Source: Sphingopyxis lindanitolerans
Lineage (GTDB): Bacteria > Pseudomonadota > Alphaproteobacteria > Sphingomonadales > Sphingomonadaceae
Direction of reading: 5' to 3'
Assembly (NCBI RefSeq): GCF_002993885.1
Contig: NZ_PHFW01000004.1
Coordinates: forward strand, 62,001-126,000
Length of the DNA stretch: 64,000 bases
A program made the position numbers and the translations under genes. Below the pieces are notes generated by a model. The model was not told the origin of the DNA. It saw nothing but the letters and a program-made list of their open reading frames with translations, and made no database searches. Every line of letters begins with the position of its first letter. The first letter of the stretch is position 1. This document shows, piece after piece, positions 1 to 8,540 of the stretch.

Positions 1-274
1 AGATGGTGATATGATGCAGGCTGGTGATATGGTTCGTATCCACGATCGCTCTCCAAGATCAAAATATAGTCCGAAAATCGCGCCTCTGCTTTTCGCCTGG
101 CGGCGAGGAGCGGGACCTCCATTGAAATAGCACTCCAAAGCCGTTTACTCCACGTTACTCCACGCGGGTTCACGAATATCCGGCATTCGAAAAGCGAATG
201 TTCCTGGCCATGCAGCGCTTTACGCAATAGCAGGGTTTCCGGTGCTTTCTCATTCGGAAACCGGAAATGGCGCA

Positions 275-1264
275 ATGATTTCCTTCATGCATTTGACTGT
301 GTTTCAGGCCCTGATGCGGGCGAAAAGCGTGGGGGTGGCGGCGGAGATGCTGGATATGCCGCAGCCCACGCTCAGCCGTCATCTCAAACAGCTCAGGGAG
401 CATTTCGGGAACCAGCTTTTCGTGCGGACCAGCCGGGGCCTGGAGCCCACGTCCCTGGCCATCACCGCCGCGCCCGCCGTGTCGCAGACATTGGAACTCT
501 ATCATTCCCGCCTGAGCGGCGAGCCGACATTCGATCCCGCGACTTCGAACCGCGATTTCCACATCGCGGCTTCGGACGTCGGGCATCTGCTCGTCCTTCC
601 CCGCGTCCTGCAATGGGTGCGCGATCTGGCGCCGGGCGTGCGGTTCAAGGCCATTCCCCTGGGAGGGGAAAAGCTGATCGCCCGGCTCGAGACCGGCGAG
701 GTCGACATCGCGATCGGCAGTTTCCCGGCGCTCTATGCCGGCGTCGTCGAACAGACGCTTTTCCCGGAGGAATATGTCTGCGTCGTGCCGCGAAGCTATC
801 TGCCCGCCGGGCGCCTGACCATGAACAGGTTTAAGGCCGCCCGGCACGTCCTGGTCGACGGCCGCCACCTTGGCCACATCCATGAGGATGTGGAAAAGCT
901 GCTTCGCAAGATCGTGGGTCCATCGAACATCACCGTCATGGCGGAGAGCTTCCTCCTGAGCGCCCATATAGCCGAGCAGTCGGAACTGATCCTGATCACG
1001 CCCTCCCGCCTTACCGGCTTGCTGAACACCAAGAGCGTCCGCATTCTCAAGCCGCCCGTCGCCCTTCCAGGCTTCACCGTGAAGCAATATTGGCATGAGA
1101 GATTCCATGACGATCCCGGCAATCGCTGGCTGCGCGGAATTCTGTCCCGCATGCGCGGCCTTTCGGAGGAGGGCGAAGGCCCGTCCTTGCCCGAATTCGC
1201 CGGCGGCGCGGCAGAGGGCGATGGCGCTTCGAATCCGGATATTCGCAATTCGCTCCATGAATAA
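275..1264 (+). CDS. LysR-family transcriptional regulator
   Basis: Putative DNA-binding regulator of the neighbouring maleylacetate reductase gene. The N-terminus has the LysR winged helix-turn-helix (about residues 5-60, with VAAEMLDMPQPTLSRHLKQL as recognition region), followed by a type-2 periplasmic-binding-like effector domain (about 85-290). The last 30 or so residues are a low-complexity Gly/Ala/Glu tail. I chose the ATG at 275, which puts the HTH four residues in. An in-frame GTG at 242 would add 11 residues. Most LysR regulators are divergent from their target, but this one is in tandem with linF, 326 bp upstream. The effector is unknown; a chloroaromatic intermediate is inferred from context only. 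Confidence 0.85.
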   Translation: MISFMHLTVFQALMRAKSVGVAAEMLDMPQPTLSRHLKQLREHFGNQLFVRTSRGLEPTSLAITAAPAVSQTLELYHSRLSGEPTFDPATSNRDFHIAASDVGHLLVLPRVLQWVRDLAPGVRFKAIPLGGEKLIARLETGEVDIAIGSFPALYAGVVEQTLFPEEYVCVVPRSYLPAGRLTMNRFKAARHVLVDGRHLGHIHEDVEKLLRKIVGPSNITVMAESFLLSAHIAEQSELILITPSRLTGLLNTKSVRILKPPVALPGFTVKQYWHERFHDDPGNRWLRGILSRMRGLSEEGEGPSLPEFAGGAAEGDGASNPDIRNSLHE

Positions 1265-1590
1265 GTGCCGCGCCGCGCCCCGCCGGAAGGCGAGCCATGC
1301 GGCCGGCGAGCCAAGGATGGGGCGGGTCGGGAAAAGGAAAAACACTATAAAATACATATGCTTGCGGGAATTTTCTTCATGTCCGGACCGGCCCGTTCCG
1401 GTCGTTGCGACAGCCCTGCCGAACAGGGGGCGGGCGGTTCCCGCACCGGCATGGGCGGGCCTGGCCCCTTGTGCGTCTGCCCGATTTCCCCTTTTATCGG
1501 TCGACTTGGCTCATGGCGAAGCGCTGGCAGCAGGCAAAGATCCTCTGCCCTGGATATTCGCCAATTCTAATGAGATAGAGAGGAAGCGTG
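1265..1590 (+). promoter_or_regulatory. lysR-linF intergenic region, probable linF promoter
   Basis: This 326-bp spacer contains no convincing gene. A short AT-rich patch at 1334-1360 (with TATAAAAT near 1346) stands out from the GC-rich surroundings and is the best candidate for a -10 element or LysR site. A ribosome binding site (GAGGAAG, about 1579-1585) precedes the linF ATG. The promoter assignment is inference. Confidence 0.35.
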
Positions 1591-2649
1591 ATGCAATTCG
1601 TTTATGATCCCCTACCCTATAGGGTCATTTTCGGCGCGGGTTCGGTGCGGCGGGTGGCTGACGAGCTTTCGCATGTCGGCAGCCGCGCGCTGGTGCTTTC
1701 GACGCCGGAGCAGGCCGGCAGCGCGCAGGAGCTTGCCGCCACCCTGGGCGACAAGGCCGTGGGCCTGTTCAGCAAGGCGGTCATGCACGTCCCGGTCGCG
1801 ACGGTCGACGCGGCGGCTGCCGTCGCCAGGGAACTTGACGCCGATTGCACGGTCGCCATCGGCGGCGGGTCCACCGTCGGGCTGGCCAAGGCGCTCTCGC
1901 TTCGGCTCGACCTGCCTTCGCTCGTCGTTCCGACCACCTATGCGGGTTCGGAAGTCACCCCGATCTGGGGCCTGACCGAAGATGGGATCAAGACCACGGG
2001 TCGCGACAAGAAGGTGCTGCCCAAGGTGGTCGTTTACGACCCCGATCTCACCCTGTCGCTGCCCGCCGAAATGTCGATCGCAAGCGGCCTCAACGCCATC
2101 GCCCATGCGATGGAGGGGCTTTATGCCTTCGACGGCAATCCCATCGTCTCCTTGATGGCGGAGGAAAGCATCAGGGCGCTCGCCAGGAGCCTGCCGCTGA
2201 TCAAGGCCGATCCCACCGATGCGAAGGCGCGGGGCGACGCGCTCTATGGCTGCTGGCTCGCCGGCAGCGTCCTGGGCGCGGCGAGCGTCGCGCTGCACCA
2301 CAAGCTCTGCCACACGCTGGGCGGCACCTTCGACATGCCGCATGCGCAGACCCACACCGCCGTGCTGCCCCACGCGATCGCTTATAATGCGCCGTCGGTG
2401 CCGGAGGCGATGGAACGGGCCAGCCGCGCACTGGGCGGCGGCGACCCCGCGACCAAGCTGTACGAACTGGCGGTGGGCCTGGGCGCGGAAATGTCGCTGG
2501 CGAAGCTCGGCATGCCCAAGGACGGCATCGCGAAGGCCGCCGCGCTGGCGGTCGCCAACCCCTATCCCAACCCCCGTCCGATCACGGAGGAGGGCATCGT
2601 GCAGCTTCTGAGCCGCGCGGTGGAGGGGCTTCCGCCGATCACCGCATAA
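1591..2649 (+). CDS. linF: maleylacetate reductase (LinF type)
   Basis: Reduces maleylacetate (and chloromaleylacetate) to 3-oxoadipate with NAD(P)H, the last lower-pathway step before the beta-ketoadipate route in HCH and chloroaromatic breakdown. The protein is 352 residues, the usual length for this iron-alcohol-dehydrogenase-fold family. Visible motifs are the nucleotide loop GGGST (91-95), PTTYAGSE (114-121), SGLNAIAHAMEG (165-176), and the His-rich HHKLCHTLGG (236-245) and HAQTHT (251-256). The ATG at 1591 follows a good ribosome binding site; a GTG one codon earlier is possible. The symbol rests on my recollection of the sphingomonad LinF sequence. The enzyme family is certain; the linF name is likely. 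Confidence 0.88.
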   Translation: MQFVYDPLPYRVIFGAGSVRRVADELSHVGSRALVLSTPEQAGSAQELAATLGDKAVGLFSKAVMHVPVATVDAAAAVARELDADCTVAIGGGSTVGLAKALSLRLDLPSLVVPTTYAGSEVTPIWGLTEDGIKTTGRDKKVLPKVVVYDPDLTLSLPAEMSIASGLNAIAHAMEGLYAFDGNPIVSLMAEESIRALARSLPLIKADPTDAKARGDALYGCWLAGSVLGAASVALHHKLCHTLGGTFDMPHAQTHTAVLPHAIAYNAPSVPEAMERASRALGGGDPATKLYELAVGLGAEMSLAKLGMPKDGIAKAAALAVANPYPNPRPITEEGIVQLLSRAVEGLPPITA

Positions 2650-2674
2650 GCCAAGGCCTGATCCTGGAACAGTG

Positions 2675-2708
2675 CCGGCCGCATCCGATCATTTCCGGAT
2701 GCGGCCGG
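2675..2708. terminator. terminator hairpin between convergent genes
   Basis: Perfect 13-bp arms (CCGGCCGCATCCG at 2675-2687 and its complement at 2696-2708) with an 8-nt loop. It lies between the converging ends of linF and the esterase gene, so it could serve both. It has only a weak T tract. Confidence 0.7.
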
Positions 2709-2760
2709 TTCTCGATCATCCGGCGCTCCCGTTCGGCCAAGGCCAAGGACGGGGCGAAAT

Positions 2761-3378
2761 TCAGCGGCTTTCCGCGCCGAGCCAGCCCTGCACCGCCGCC
2801 TTGATCGGCAACGGCAGTTCATGCCCGCCTTCATAAGGGATGAAAGTCGCCCGCGCGCCGCTGGGGCCGGAGAGATAGGCTTCCGCCTGCTCGAACTTGT
2901 GGCGCGGGATCACATCGTCGAATTGGCCCCGGCAGAAGAGGACCGGCTTGTCGAGCAGGCCGTTGTCCGGCAGGTCGCCGTCCTCCACCGCGAAGCAGCC
3001 GCCGATCATGATGAGGCCGCTATAGGCCCCCGGATTGCTGAGCAGAAGACTGGCGGCCATCGCGGCGCCGTTGCTGAAACCGCATAGCCAGGGCCGTTGG
3101 CGGCCGGTATCTGCGGCGATCCAGTCGCCGACCTTCGACGTTTCGCCCGACAGGCTGGAGGGCAGGGCGACGCCGATCCCGGCATTTTCGAACCAGGCGA
3201 ACCCCGGCCCCTGGGGAAGCGGCCCGCGATAGGAGCGAACATTCGCGCGGCCGAAAAGGGGCAGCGCGAACCCCGCTTCCCTTTCGGTGCTGCCGCGGCC
3301 GTGAAGATATACGATGTCGCGGCCGGACGGAATGTCGGGATTGTCGTATCGCATGACGATGGCATTGTCTCGAGACAT
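2761..3378 (-). CDS. alpha/beta-hydrolase, carboxylesterase/phospholipase type
   Basis: Predicted cytoplasmic esterase of 205 residues. It shows the HG oxyanion region (YLHGRGS, 24-30), a nucleophile elbow G-F-S-N-G with Ser102, an acid in GQFDDVIP (Asp154 or Asp155), and the catalytic His186 in GGHELP. This matches the small carboxylesterase/phospholipase fold. The ATG at 3378 is preferred because upstream in-frame residues have no family character and AAGCGAAC precedes it. It converges on linF. Its substrate is unknown; hydrolysis of a pathway ester or lactone is possible but unproven. Confidence 0.75.
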   Translation of the reverse strand: MSRDNAIVMRYDNPDIPSGRDIVYLHGRGSTEREAGFALPLFGRANVRSYRGPLPQGPGFAWFENAGIGVALPSSLSGETSKVGDWIAADTGRQRPWLCGFSNGAAMAASLLLSNPGAYSGLIMIGGCFAVEDGDLPDNGLLDKPVLFCRGQFDDVIPRHKFEQAEAYLSGPSGARATFIPYEGGHELPLPIKAAVQGWLGAESR

Positions 3379-3973
3379 GTTCGCTTCCAATTCCTGGCGA
3401 TGCGAAGCCGAAGCGGCGTCCGGTCCGACGGCGTCGGCCCGGCTGCTCCGGCTTCCTGTTTTAGCGGGCTTTCCGGTCGGCGGATATTCCGCCTGCCGGG
3501 AAATGCTCAAGGCGACCATAGCATGCGATGGCTGCTTTCAAAGCGCGGTCGCTCAATCCCCATGACGATTTGTGGGCAGTTGGCCCCGTTTCGATCAAAT
3601 CCGTATCGCGAATATTCCTAATTCATTTGCAGCAATTTCCTCCGCAGGCGAAAGCTGCGATCCTTTCCGGACGGCCCGATAAGCATAATAATCACCGACG
3701 TGCCGGATAAGACAGGCGCTGATCCATAACAGCGCATGGAGAGGATATTCCTATGCTTCGATCTCCGGGCAATGCGCGGCGCGTCCGTCGCAATCCGCTC
3801 CCGGCCTCGACGTCCGCTGGCCCGCTCGCTGCGTGTCCGGCCCATGCGCAACATGGTCCAGGGGGAAACCCCGCCGCCTGTTTTCCGGAACGGCGGGAAT
3901 GGCCCGATGAACTGCGCGGGCAGGCAAGTTGCGACCGTGCACCGGCTGGAATTCGTCAGTAGGGGAAGATCGA
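3379..3973. other. intergenic region, no convincing gene
   Basis: About 600 bp upstream of the esterase (minus) and of a small gene (plus). Open frames here overlap on both strands without recognisable motifs or ribosome binding sites. Promoters for both flanking genes must lie here, but I cannot place them. Confidence 0.4.
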
Positions 3974-4198
3974 ATGCCTAATGGAATGCGCTGTTTGGAT
4001 CCCTCGATCGCCGATCGGATCACATCATTGTCGACGATGAGAAATAATGAGGAGATATTCGAAACATTCGGCTTCAGCTATAACACGCTGAGAAAAGTCT
4101 CGAACGGCATGCCGCTTCGCAGGTCACTTGCGGATCGGATTGAGGAACGTGCCAGAAAGGTTTTCGAAGCCGATGGATTTTTGAACATTTCGGCCTGA
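3974..4198 (+). CDS. small protein with possible helix-turn-helix
   Basis: A 74-residue protein starting at ATG 3974 behind AGGGGAAG (3961-3968). The C-terminal half, with FSYNTLRKVSNGMPLRRSLA then DRIEERARKVF, looks like a small helix-turn-helix: a helix, a turn around NGMP, and a basic recognition-type helix. I recall similar short proteins with a YNT(L/W)RK motif in sphingomonad genomes but cannot name a family. It sits 145 bp before a GST gene and may regulate it or be a decayed fragment. Confidence 0.5.
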   Translation: MPNGMRCLDPSIADRITSLSTMRNNEEIFETFGFSYNTLRKVSNGMPLRRSLADRIEERARKVFEADGFLNISA

Positions 4199-4342
4199 TC
4201 GCATCGGATGGAATGCTCCGGCCTGTCGTTTCGGAGCGTTTTCCGACCGGGCGGATGATTGCTTCCGTTCGGGGCGACGCTCCGGTGCCGAACATATGCA
4301 TTAAGCCATTTTTTGCCCAGTCCGCAGGAGAATTGCAGGGAC

Positions 4343-4969
4343 ATGTTGAAGCTCTACTACAATCCAGGTTCATGCTCATTGGCGTCCCATGCCGCATTGG
4401 AGGAAGCCGGCCTTCCTTATGAGGCGGAGCTGATCGACCTGACGCAAAACGCCCAGTTTTCAGACGCCTATCGTCAGAAAAACCTGTGGGCGCGGGTGCC
4501 CGCGCTCCAGATCGGCGATGATGTCCTGACCGAAAATATCGCCATCCTCAACCATATCGCGGAACTCGTGCCCGAAAAGGCCTTGCTGCCCACGGAAGGC
4601 CTTGCCCGCGCCCGGGCCCTGGAATGGCTCGCGCTGCTGTCCAGCACCGTCCATGTCGCCTTCCGCCCGATCTTCCGGCCCGGTCGCCTCGCAGAAACCG
4701 CGGAGGGCCAGAAGGATGTCGCCGCCACGGGGCTGAACAGCCTGAAAAGCGTGCTTGCCCTGCTGGACGAACGCCTCGGCAAGGGGCCTTATGTGCTGGG
4801 CGACAAGTTCAGCCTGTGCGACCCCTATCTTTTCGTCTTCGTCTTTTGGGCGCGTCGCCCGATCCTCGAAGGCAAGCTCGACCCGCTTCCGAATCTGGAT
4901 GCCTTCGCGGAACGGATGAGGGCCCGTCCGTCGATCAGTGCCGCCCTGGCGCAAGAGGGTCTTGCCTGA
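4343..4969 (+). CDS. glutathione S-transferase, beta/theta-like
   Basis: Cytosolic glutathione S-transferase of 208 residues. The N-terminal thioredoxin-like domain shows YYNPGSCSLASH, with Ser10/Cys11 at the glutathione-activating position as in bacterial beta-class enzymes. The cis-proline loop RVPAL (51-55) and the glutathione-binding TENIAI (63-68) follow, then an all-helical C-terminal domain (about 85-205). ATG 4343 follows GCAGGG. It is not LinD, judged by motif context, though a role in chlorinated-compound metabolism is plausible given the neighbours. A strong terminator follows at once. Confidence 0.82.
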   Translation: MLKLYYNPGSCSLASHAALEEAGLPYEAELIDLTQNAQFSDAYRQKNLWARVPALQIGDDVLTENIAILNHIAELVPEKALLPTEGLARARALEWLALLSSTVHVAFRPIFRPGRLAETAEGQKDVAATGLNSLKSVLALLDERLGKGPYVLGDKFSLCDPYLFVFVFWARRPILEGKLDPLPNLDAFAERMRARPSISAALAQEGLA

Positions 4970-4989
4970 CCGATGGAAATCCAGTGCGG

Positions 4990-5024
4990 TTTGAGGGCCG
5001 GCGGAATGTCCGCCGGCCCTCAAA
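4990..5024 (+). terminator. strong hairpin terminator after GST gene
   Basis: Perfect 16-bp arms (4990-5005 and 5009-5024) around a 3-nt loop ATG, GC-rich core with AAA/TTT ends, 20 bp after the GST stop codon. Confidence 0.8.
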
Positions 5025-5388
5025 TGTTTAAGCCATGAATTTACGGCCCGTTCGGCAACGTTGAATCCCGGCGCAGGCATCGGCCGCCCCGGCATTGCAA
5101 GAGATGGCGGCTATTTCATCGTCCCTTGAGGGATTTGGAACGCCATTCACGACACGGGAAGGCGATCCATCAGGCCGTCACGGCTTCATCGGAAATGAAG
5201 ACATCGTCGCGGCGCGCAATGCCCGCCGATGAGAATTCGACGAAACCTCAATCAAAGTGAATGAACAGAATTCACAAACTGGAATTGCGTCTTTCCTACG
5301 GATTACCATACGATCTCAATCAAGCCGGCGCCGAAATCGGAGACCGGGGGAATCGCGGCCGCAAGCCGCTTGGAGAGGAGATGAAAGA
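5025..5388. other. upstream region of the TonB-dependent receptor gene
   Basis: 364 bp with no gene of its own. An in-frame extension of the receptor frame back to 5257 is basic and low in complexity and does not resemble a signal peptide, so I treat it as leader. No operator recognised. Confidence 0.4.
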
Positions 5389-6813
5389 ATGAAGCGCGCG
5401 CATATTCATCGGGCGGGGGGAGCGAAGTCCAGCTCGCGGAGGATCGCCGGGGCAGCGTCCCTGCTGATGGCTTCCACGGCCGCCTTGTGCAGTCCCGCCT
5501 TTGCCCAGCAGTCCGCTGCCGCGGACCAGTCCGCCACGCCGGTCAACCAGATCGAAGACATTGTGGTGACCGCCCAGAAGCGCAGCGAAAATGTGCAGAA
5601 GGTGCCGATCGCCATATCGGCGCTGGGCGGAGAGGCGCTGACGAACAGGGGTTTTGACAGCCTTTCGACCTTGACCAAGCTGGCGCCGTCCATCCAGCTC
5701 AGCAATTTCGGGCCCATCGCCTTCGTCACCCTTCGCGGCATCGGCAATGAGAACAGCACCGCCGGCGGCGATCCGGGCGTCGCCTTCCACTTCGACGGCG
5801 TCTATGTGGGGCGGCCGGTCGGCACCCTCTTCTCCGCCTTCGACAGCGAGCGCGTCGAGATCCTTCGCGGGCCGCAGGGCACGCTGTACGGACGAAACGC
5901 GACCGGCGGGTCGATCAACTATATCACGAAGAAGCCGGTCGACGAGTTCGAGGCGAATGCCGACGTCACGGTCGGAAATTACGACATGTGGCGCCTGCGC
6001 GGCGCGGTCAACATTCCGCTGACCAACGGCATCAGCACGAGGATCGTCGGCTATAAGGAAAAGCGCGACGGCTTCACCGATAACAGCGTGGCCGGCGGGA
6101 CCGAGGCCAATGACGCCGACAATTACGGCATTCGCGGCCATATATTGGCCGAAGTGACGAGCAACTTCACGGCGCTCATCTCCGGCGCCTATATCCATGC
6201 CGGCGGCGTCGGCAGCCAGCCGGAACTCCGCACGCCCTTCCCCGGTTCGACCACTGGCCAGAACCTGGGCGGCCCGCCGATACCGGGCACCAACAATTAT
6301 CTGGTGAACGGCGTGCCGCTGGTGAACGACCTGAGGCCGTTCCACGAGGCCAAGAACACACGGGAGTTTCAGGACAATACGTTCCGGCTGGTAAGCGCTA
6401 CGCTCGACCTCGATCTGGGGCCGGCGGCGATCAAGTCCATCACCGCCTATGCGAAGTCGACATTCCGCACCCAGCAGGACACCGATTACTCGTCGAAGAA
6501 TCTGGGTTCGCTCAACCTCGACGAAAAGGCGCGGCAATTCTCGCAGGAGCTTCAGCTTTCGTCGACCGCGGGGCCCAGCAGTCCCTTCAACTGGATTCTC
6601 GGCGCCTATTATTTCCATGAAAAGGGTTATCGCGAATCCACCTATCGCGGCAGCCGGTACGATATTCTGGCGGCCGCTGCCCAGGTTCCCTATGGTTTCC
6701 GCATCGCGGGCAACGTCACATCCGAATCCTATGCCTTTTTCGGCCAGGCCACGGTGCGTCCGACCGATCGCTGGAGCGTGACAGGCGGCGTGCGGTACAC
6801 GAATGACGAAAAG
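5389..6813 (+). pseudogene. TonB-dependent receptor, 3' end lost to IS6100
   Basis: Outer-membrane receptor of the TonB-dependent family, which imports large or scarce substrates. It has a signal peptide ending near SPAFAQ, a TonB box-like IEDIVVTAQKR, the plug domain (LRGIGNENSTAG, then FDGVYVGR and VEILRGPQGTLYGRNATGG), and the first beta-barrel strands. Only about 475 residues remain before the reading frame enters IS6100 at 6814 and stops at 6909; intact relatives are about 750-800 residues. The C-terminal barrel is not found elsewhere in the window. Start ATG 5389 follows GGAGAGGAG. The product should be non-functional. Confidence 0.88.
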
Positions 6814-7693
6814 GGCTCTGTTGCAAAAATCGTGAAGCTTGAGCATGCTTGGCGGAGATTGGACGGACGGAACGATGACGGATTTCAAGTGGCGCCATTT
6901 CCAGGGTGATGTGATCCTGTGGGCGGTGCGCTGGTATTGTCGCTATCCGATCAGCTATCGCGACCTTGAGGAAATGCTGGCGGAACGCGGCATTTCGGTC
7001 GACCATACGACGATCTATCGCTGGGTCCAGTGCTACGCCCCGGAGATGGAGAAGCGGCTGCGCTGGTTCTGGCGGCGTGGCTTTGATCCGAGCTGGCGCC
7101 TGGATGAAACCTACGTCAAGGTGCGGGGCAAGTGGACCTACCTGTACCGGGCAGTCGACAAGCGGGGCGACACGATCGATTTCTACCTGTCGCCGACCCG
7201 CAGCGCCAAGGCAGCGAAGCGGTTCCTGGGCAAGGCCCTGCGAGGCCTGAAGCACTGGGAAAAGCCTGCCACGCTCAATACCGACAAAGCGCCGAGCTAT
7301 GGTGCAGCGATCACCGAATTGAAGCGCGAAGGAAAGCTGGACCGGGAGACGGCCCACCGGCAGGTGAAGTATCTCAATAACGTGATCGAGGCCGATCACG
7401 GAAAGCTCAAGATACTGATCAAGCCGGTGCGCGGTTTCAAATCGATCCCCACGGCCTATGCCACGATCAAGGGATTCGAAGTCATGCGAGCCCTGCGCAA
7501 AGGACAGGCTCGCCCCTGGTGCCTGCAGCCCGGCATCAGGGGCGAGGTGCGCCTTGTGGAGAGAGCTTTTGGCATTGGGCCCTCGGCGCTGACGGAGGCC
7601 ATGGGCATGCTCAACCACCATTTCGCAGCAGCCGCCTGATCGGCGCAGAGCGACAGCCTACCTCTGACTGCCGCCAATCTTTGCAACAGAGCC
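6814..7693 (+). mobile_element. IS6100 copy 1
   Basis: An 880-bp IS6-family element with perfect 14-bp terminal inverted repeats (GGCTCTGTTGCAAA at 6814-6827, complement at 7680-7693). Flanking 8-mers are ACGAAAAG and CCTTTGGG, so there is no target duplication. The copy therefore sits at a rearrangement junction. It truncates the TonB receptor gene on its left and a small gene fragment on its right. Confidence 0.97.
6875..7639 (+). CDS. tnpA: IS6100 transposase
   Basis: IS6-family DDE transposase, 254 residues from MTDFKWRHFQ. Catalytic residues are Asp77 (in LDETY), Asp137 (in NTDKAPSYG) and Glu172 (in VIEADH). It drives replicative cointegrate formation. A longer start 12 codons upstream is possible. 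Its protein sequence is identical to copies 2 and 3. Confidence 0.95.
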   Translation: MTDFKWRHFQGDVILWAVRWYCRYPISYRDLEEMLAERGISVDHTTIYRWVQCYAPEMEKRLRWFWRRGFDPSWRLDETYVKVRGKWTYLYRAVDKRGDTIDFYLSPTRSAKAAKRFLGKALRGLKHWEKPATLNTDKAPSYGAAITELKREGKLDRETAHRQVKYLNNVIEADHGKLKILIKPVRGFKSIPTAYATIKGFEVMRALRKGQARPWCLQPGIRGEVRLVERAFGIGPSALTEAMGMLNHHFAAAA

Positions 7694-7788
7694 CCTTTGG
7701 GGGCAAGCCTGCCCCGATCATGCTTGATGAAGCGTGGGAGTGGGATCGCGCGGCGAAGAAGCAGGCCGGAAAGAATGGCGAGCAATGA
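7694..7788 (+). pseudogene. 3' fragment of a gene cut by IS6100
   Basis: The open frame running out of IS6100 encodes PFGGKPAPIMLDEAWEWDRA and a further short tail before a stop at 7786-7788. If the last bases before IS6100 copy 2 (ending GATGGCC at 54496) are joined directly to 7694, this frame continues that of the truncated gene at 54295-54496. That would give one protein of about 99 residues. The frame match has a one-in-three chance of being accidental. Confidence 0.4.
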
Positions 7789-7809
7789 TGCTCCGAAGGG
7801 GATCAGGGG

Positions 7810-8130
7810 ATGAATGACGCTATGGGCCACACGGCCGTTTTCGGCGCGACGGGCGGGGGTAAGACTAGCTTTCCTCCCATGCTGCAATTCGAGTTCCATG
7901 CCTATGCCGGGGACGAATCCGGCGTGATCGCGGCGCAACCGACGATTACGACCGAGCGCATGGCGAGCCATAGCGCCGCGCGGGCGAAGGCGGGCCGTAT
8001 CGCCAAACAGATCGGGGGGCCGGTCGATTTGGCGCTGGCAGGGGCCGCGCCGTGGGATGATCGCTACATCACCACGGCCAGCCCCAGCGAACATCATGCC
8101 TCTGGCTATCGGTTGGAGAGGCTGACTTGA
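7810..8130 (+). CDS. hypothetical protein in parC position
   Basis: A 106-residue protein of unknown function. It contains GATGGGKTS near residue 13, which fits a P-loop pattern but lacks the rest of an NTPase fold, so nucleotide binding is doubtful. Its stop codon overlaps the ATG of the nuclease gene (ATGA), so the two are translationally coupled. In RP4 the operon parC-parB-parA has a small parC ahead of a nuclease and a serine resolvase. This gene occupies the parC place, but I see no clear sequence kinship. The internal ATG at 7822 is an alternative start. Confidence 0.6.
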   Translation: MNDAMGHTAVFGATGGGKTSFPPMLQFEFHAYAGDESGVIAAQPTITTERMASHSAARAKAGRIAKQIGGPVDLALAGAAPWDDRYITTASPSEHHASGYRLERLT

Positions 8131-8540
8131 TGCCCTTGGTGTTCATCGCCGCCGCCGCGCTGGCGGGTTGTTCCGTGACCGATGGCGACACGATCAGATG
8201 CGGGGACGAGCGTATCCGGTTTCTTGGCGTGGACGCGCCCGACGATCCGAGCAACAGCCGGTGCAGGCCGGTGCCCAAGCCCGGCGCGATTTGCGACCGG
8301 CAGCGGGCCGAGGCGAGCAAAGAAGCGTTGCAGCGGACCATGACAGGGCCGCTTTCGATCGAGCGCGTAGGGATTGACCCCTACGGGCGCACGCTGGCGT
8401 TGGTCTATGTGCAGGGGCGCAGCCTCTCATGCCGCCAGATCGAGGCGAGGCAGGCTGTCTATGTGGCGCGTTGGGATCAGGACGGGCGGGTTGCGCATGA
8501 GTGCCCCCGTGCGGTTGCGAGCTGGCAGGGGTGGCGATGA
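8130..8540 (+). CDS. staphylococcal-nuclease-like lipoprotein, ParB-nuclease-like
   Basis: Secreted or surface-anchored nuclease of 136 residues. A lipoprotein signal (MPLVFIAAAALAGC, lipobox LAGC) leads straight into the nuclease barrel VTDGDTIRC and RFLGVDAPD. A later DPYGRTLALVYV carries the second catalytic arginine typical of the thermonuclease family. Family members hydrolyse DNA or RNA with calcium. It overlaps the following resolvase gene by four bases. RP4 parB also encodes an SNase-like nuclease directly before the parA resolvase, so this pair probably corresponds to that module. Confidence 0.75.
   Translation: MPLVFIAAAALAGCSVTDGDTIRCGDERIRFLGVDAPDDPSNSRCRPVPKPGAICDRQRAEASKEALQRTMTGPLSIERVGIDPYGRTLALVYVQGRSLSCRQIEARQAVYVARWDQDGRVAHECPRAVASWQGWR

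Noticed and set aside
170..1357. Long minus-strand open frame (395 codons) over the LysR gene
   Set aside because: It is antisense to a clear LysR gene, has no domain character, and arises from GC-rich third codon positions.
5320..6888. 522-codon minus-strand frame opposite the TonB receptor
   Set aside because: Antisense shadow of a recognisable receptor; Arg/Gly/Ala-rich with no motif.
7822..7900. P-loop NTPase call for the parC-position protein
   Set aside because: GATGGGKTS fits the Walker A pattern, but the 106-residue protein has no Walker B or other NTPase motifs, so the match is probably fortuitous.
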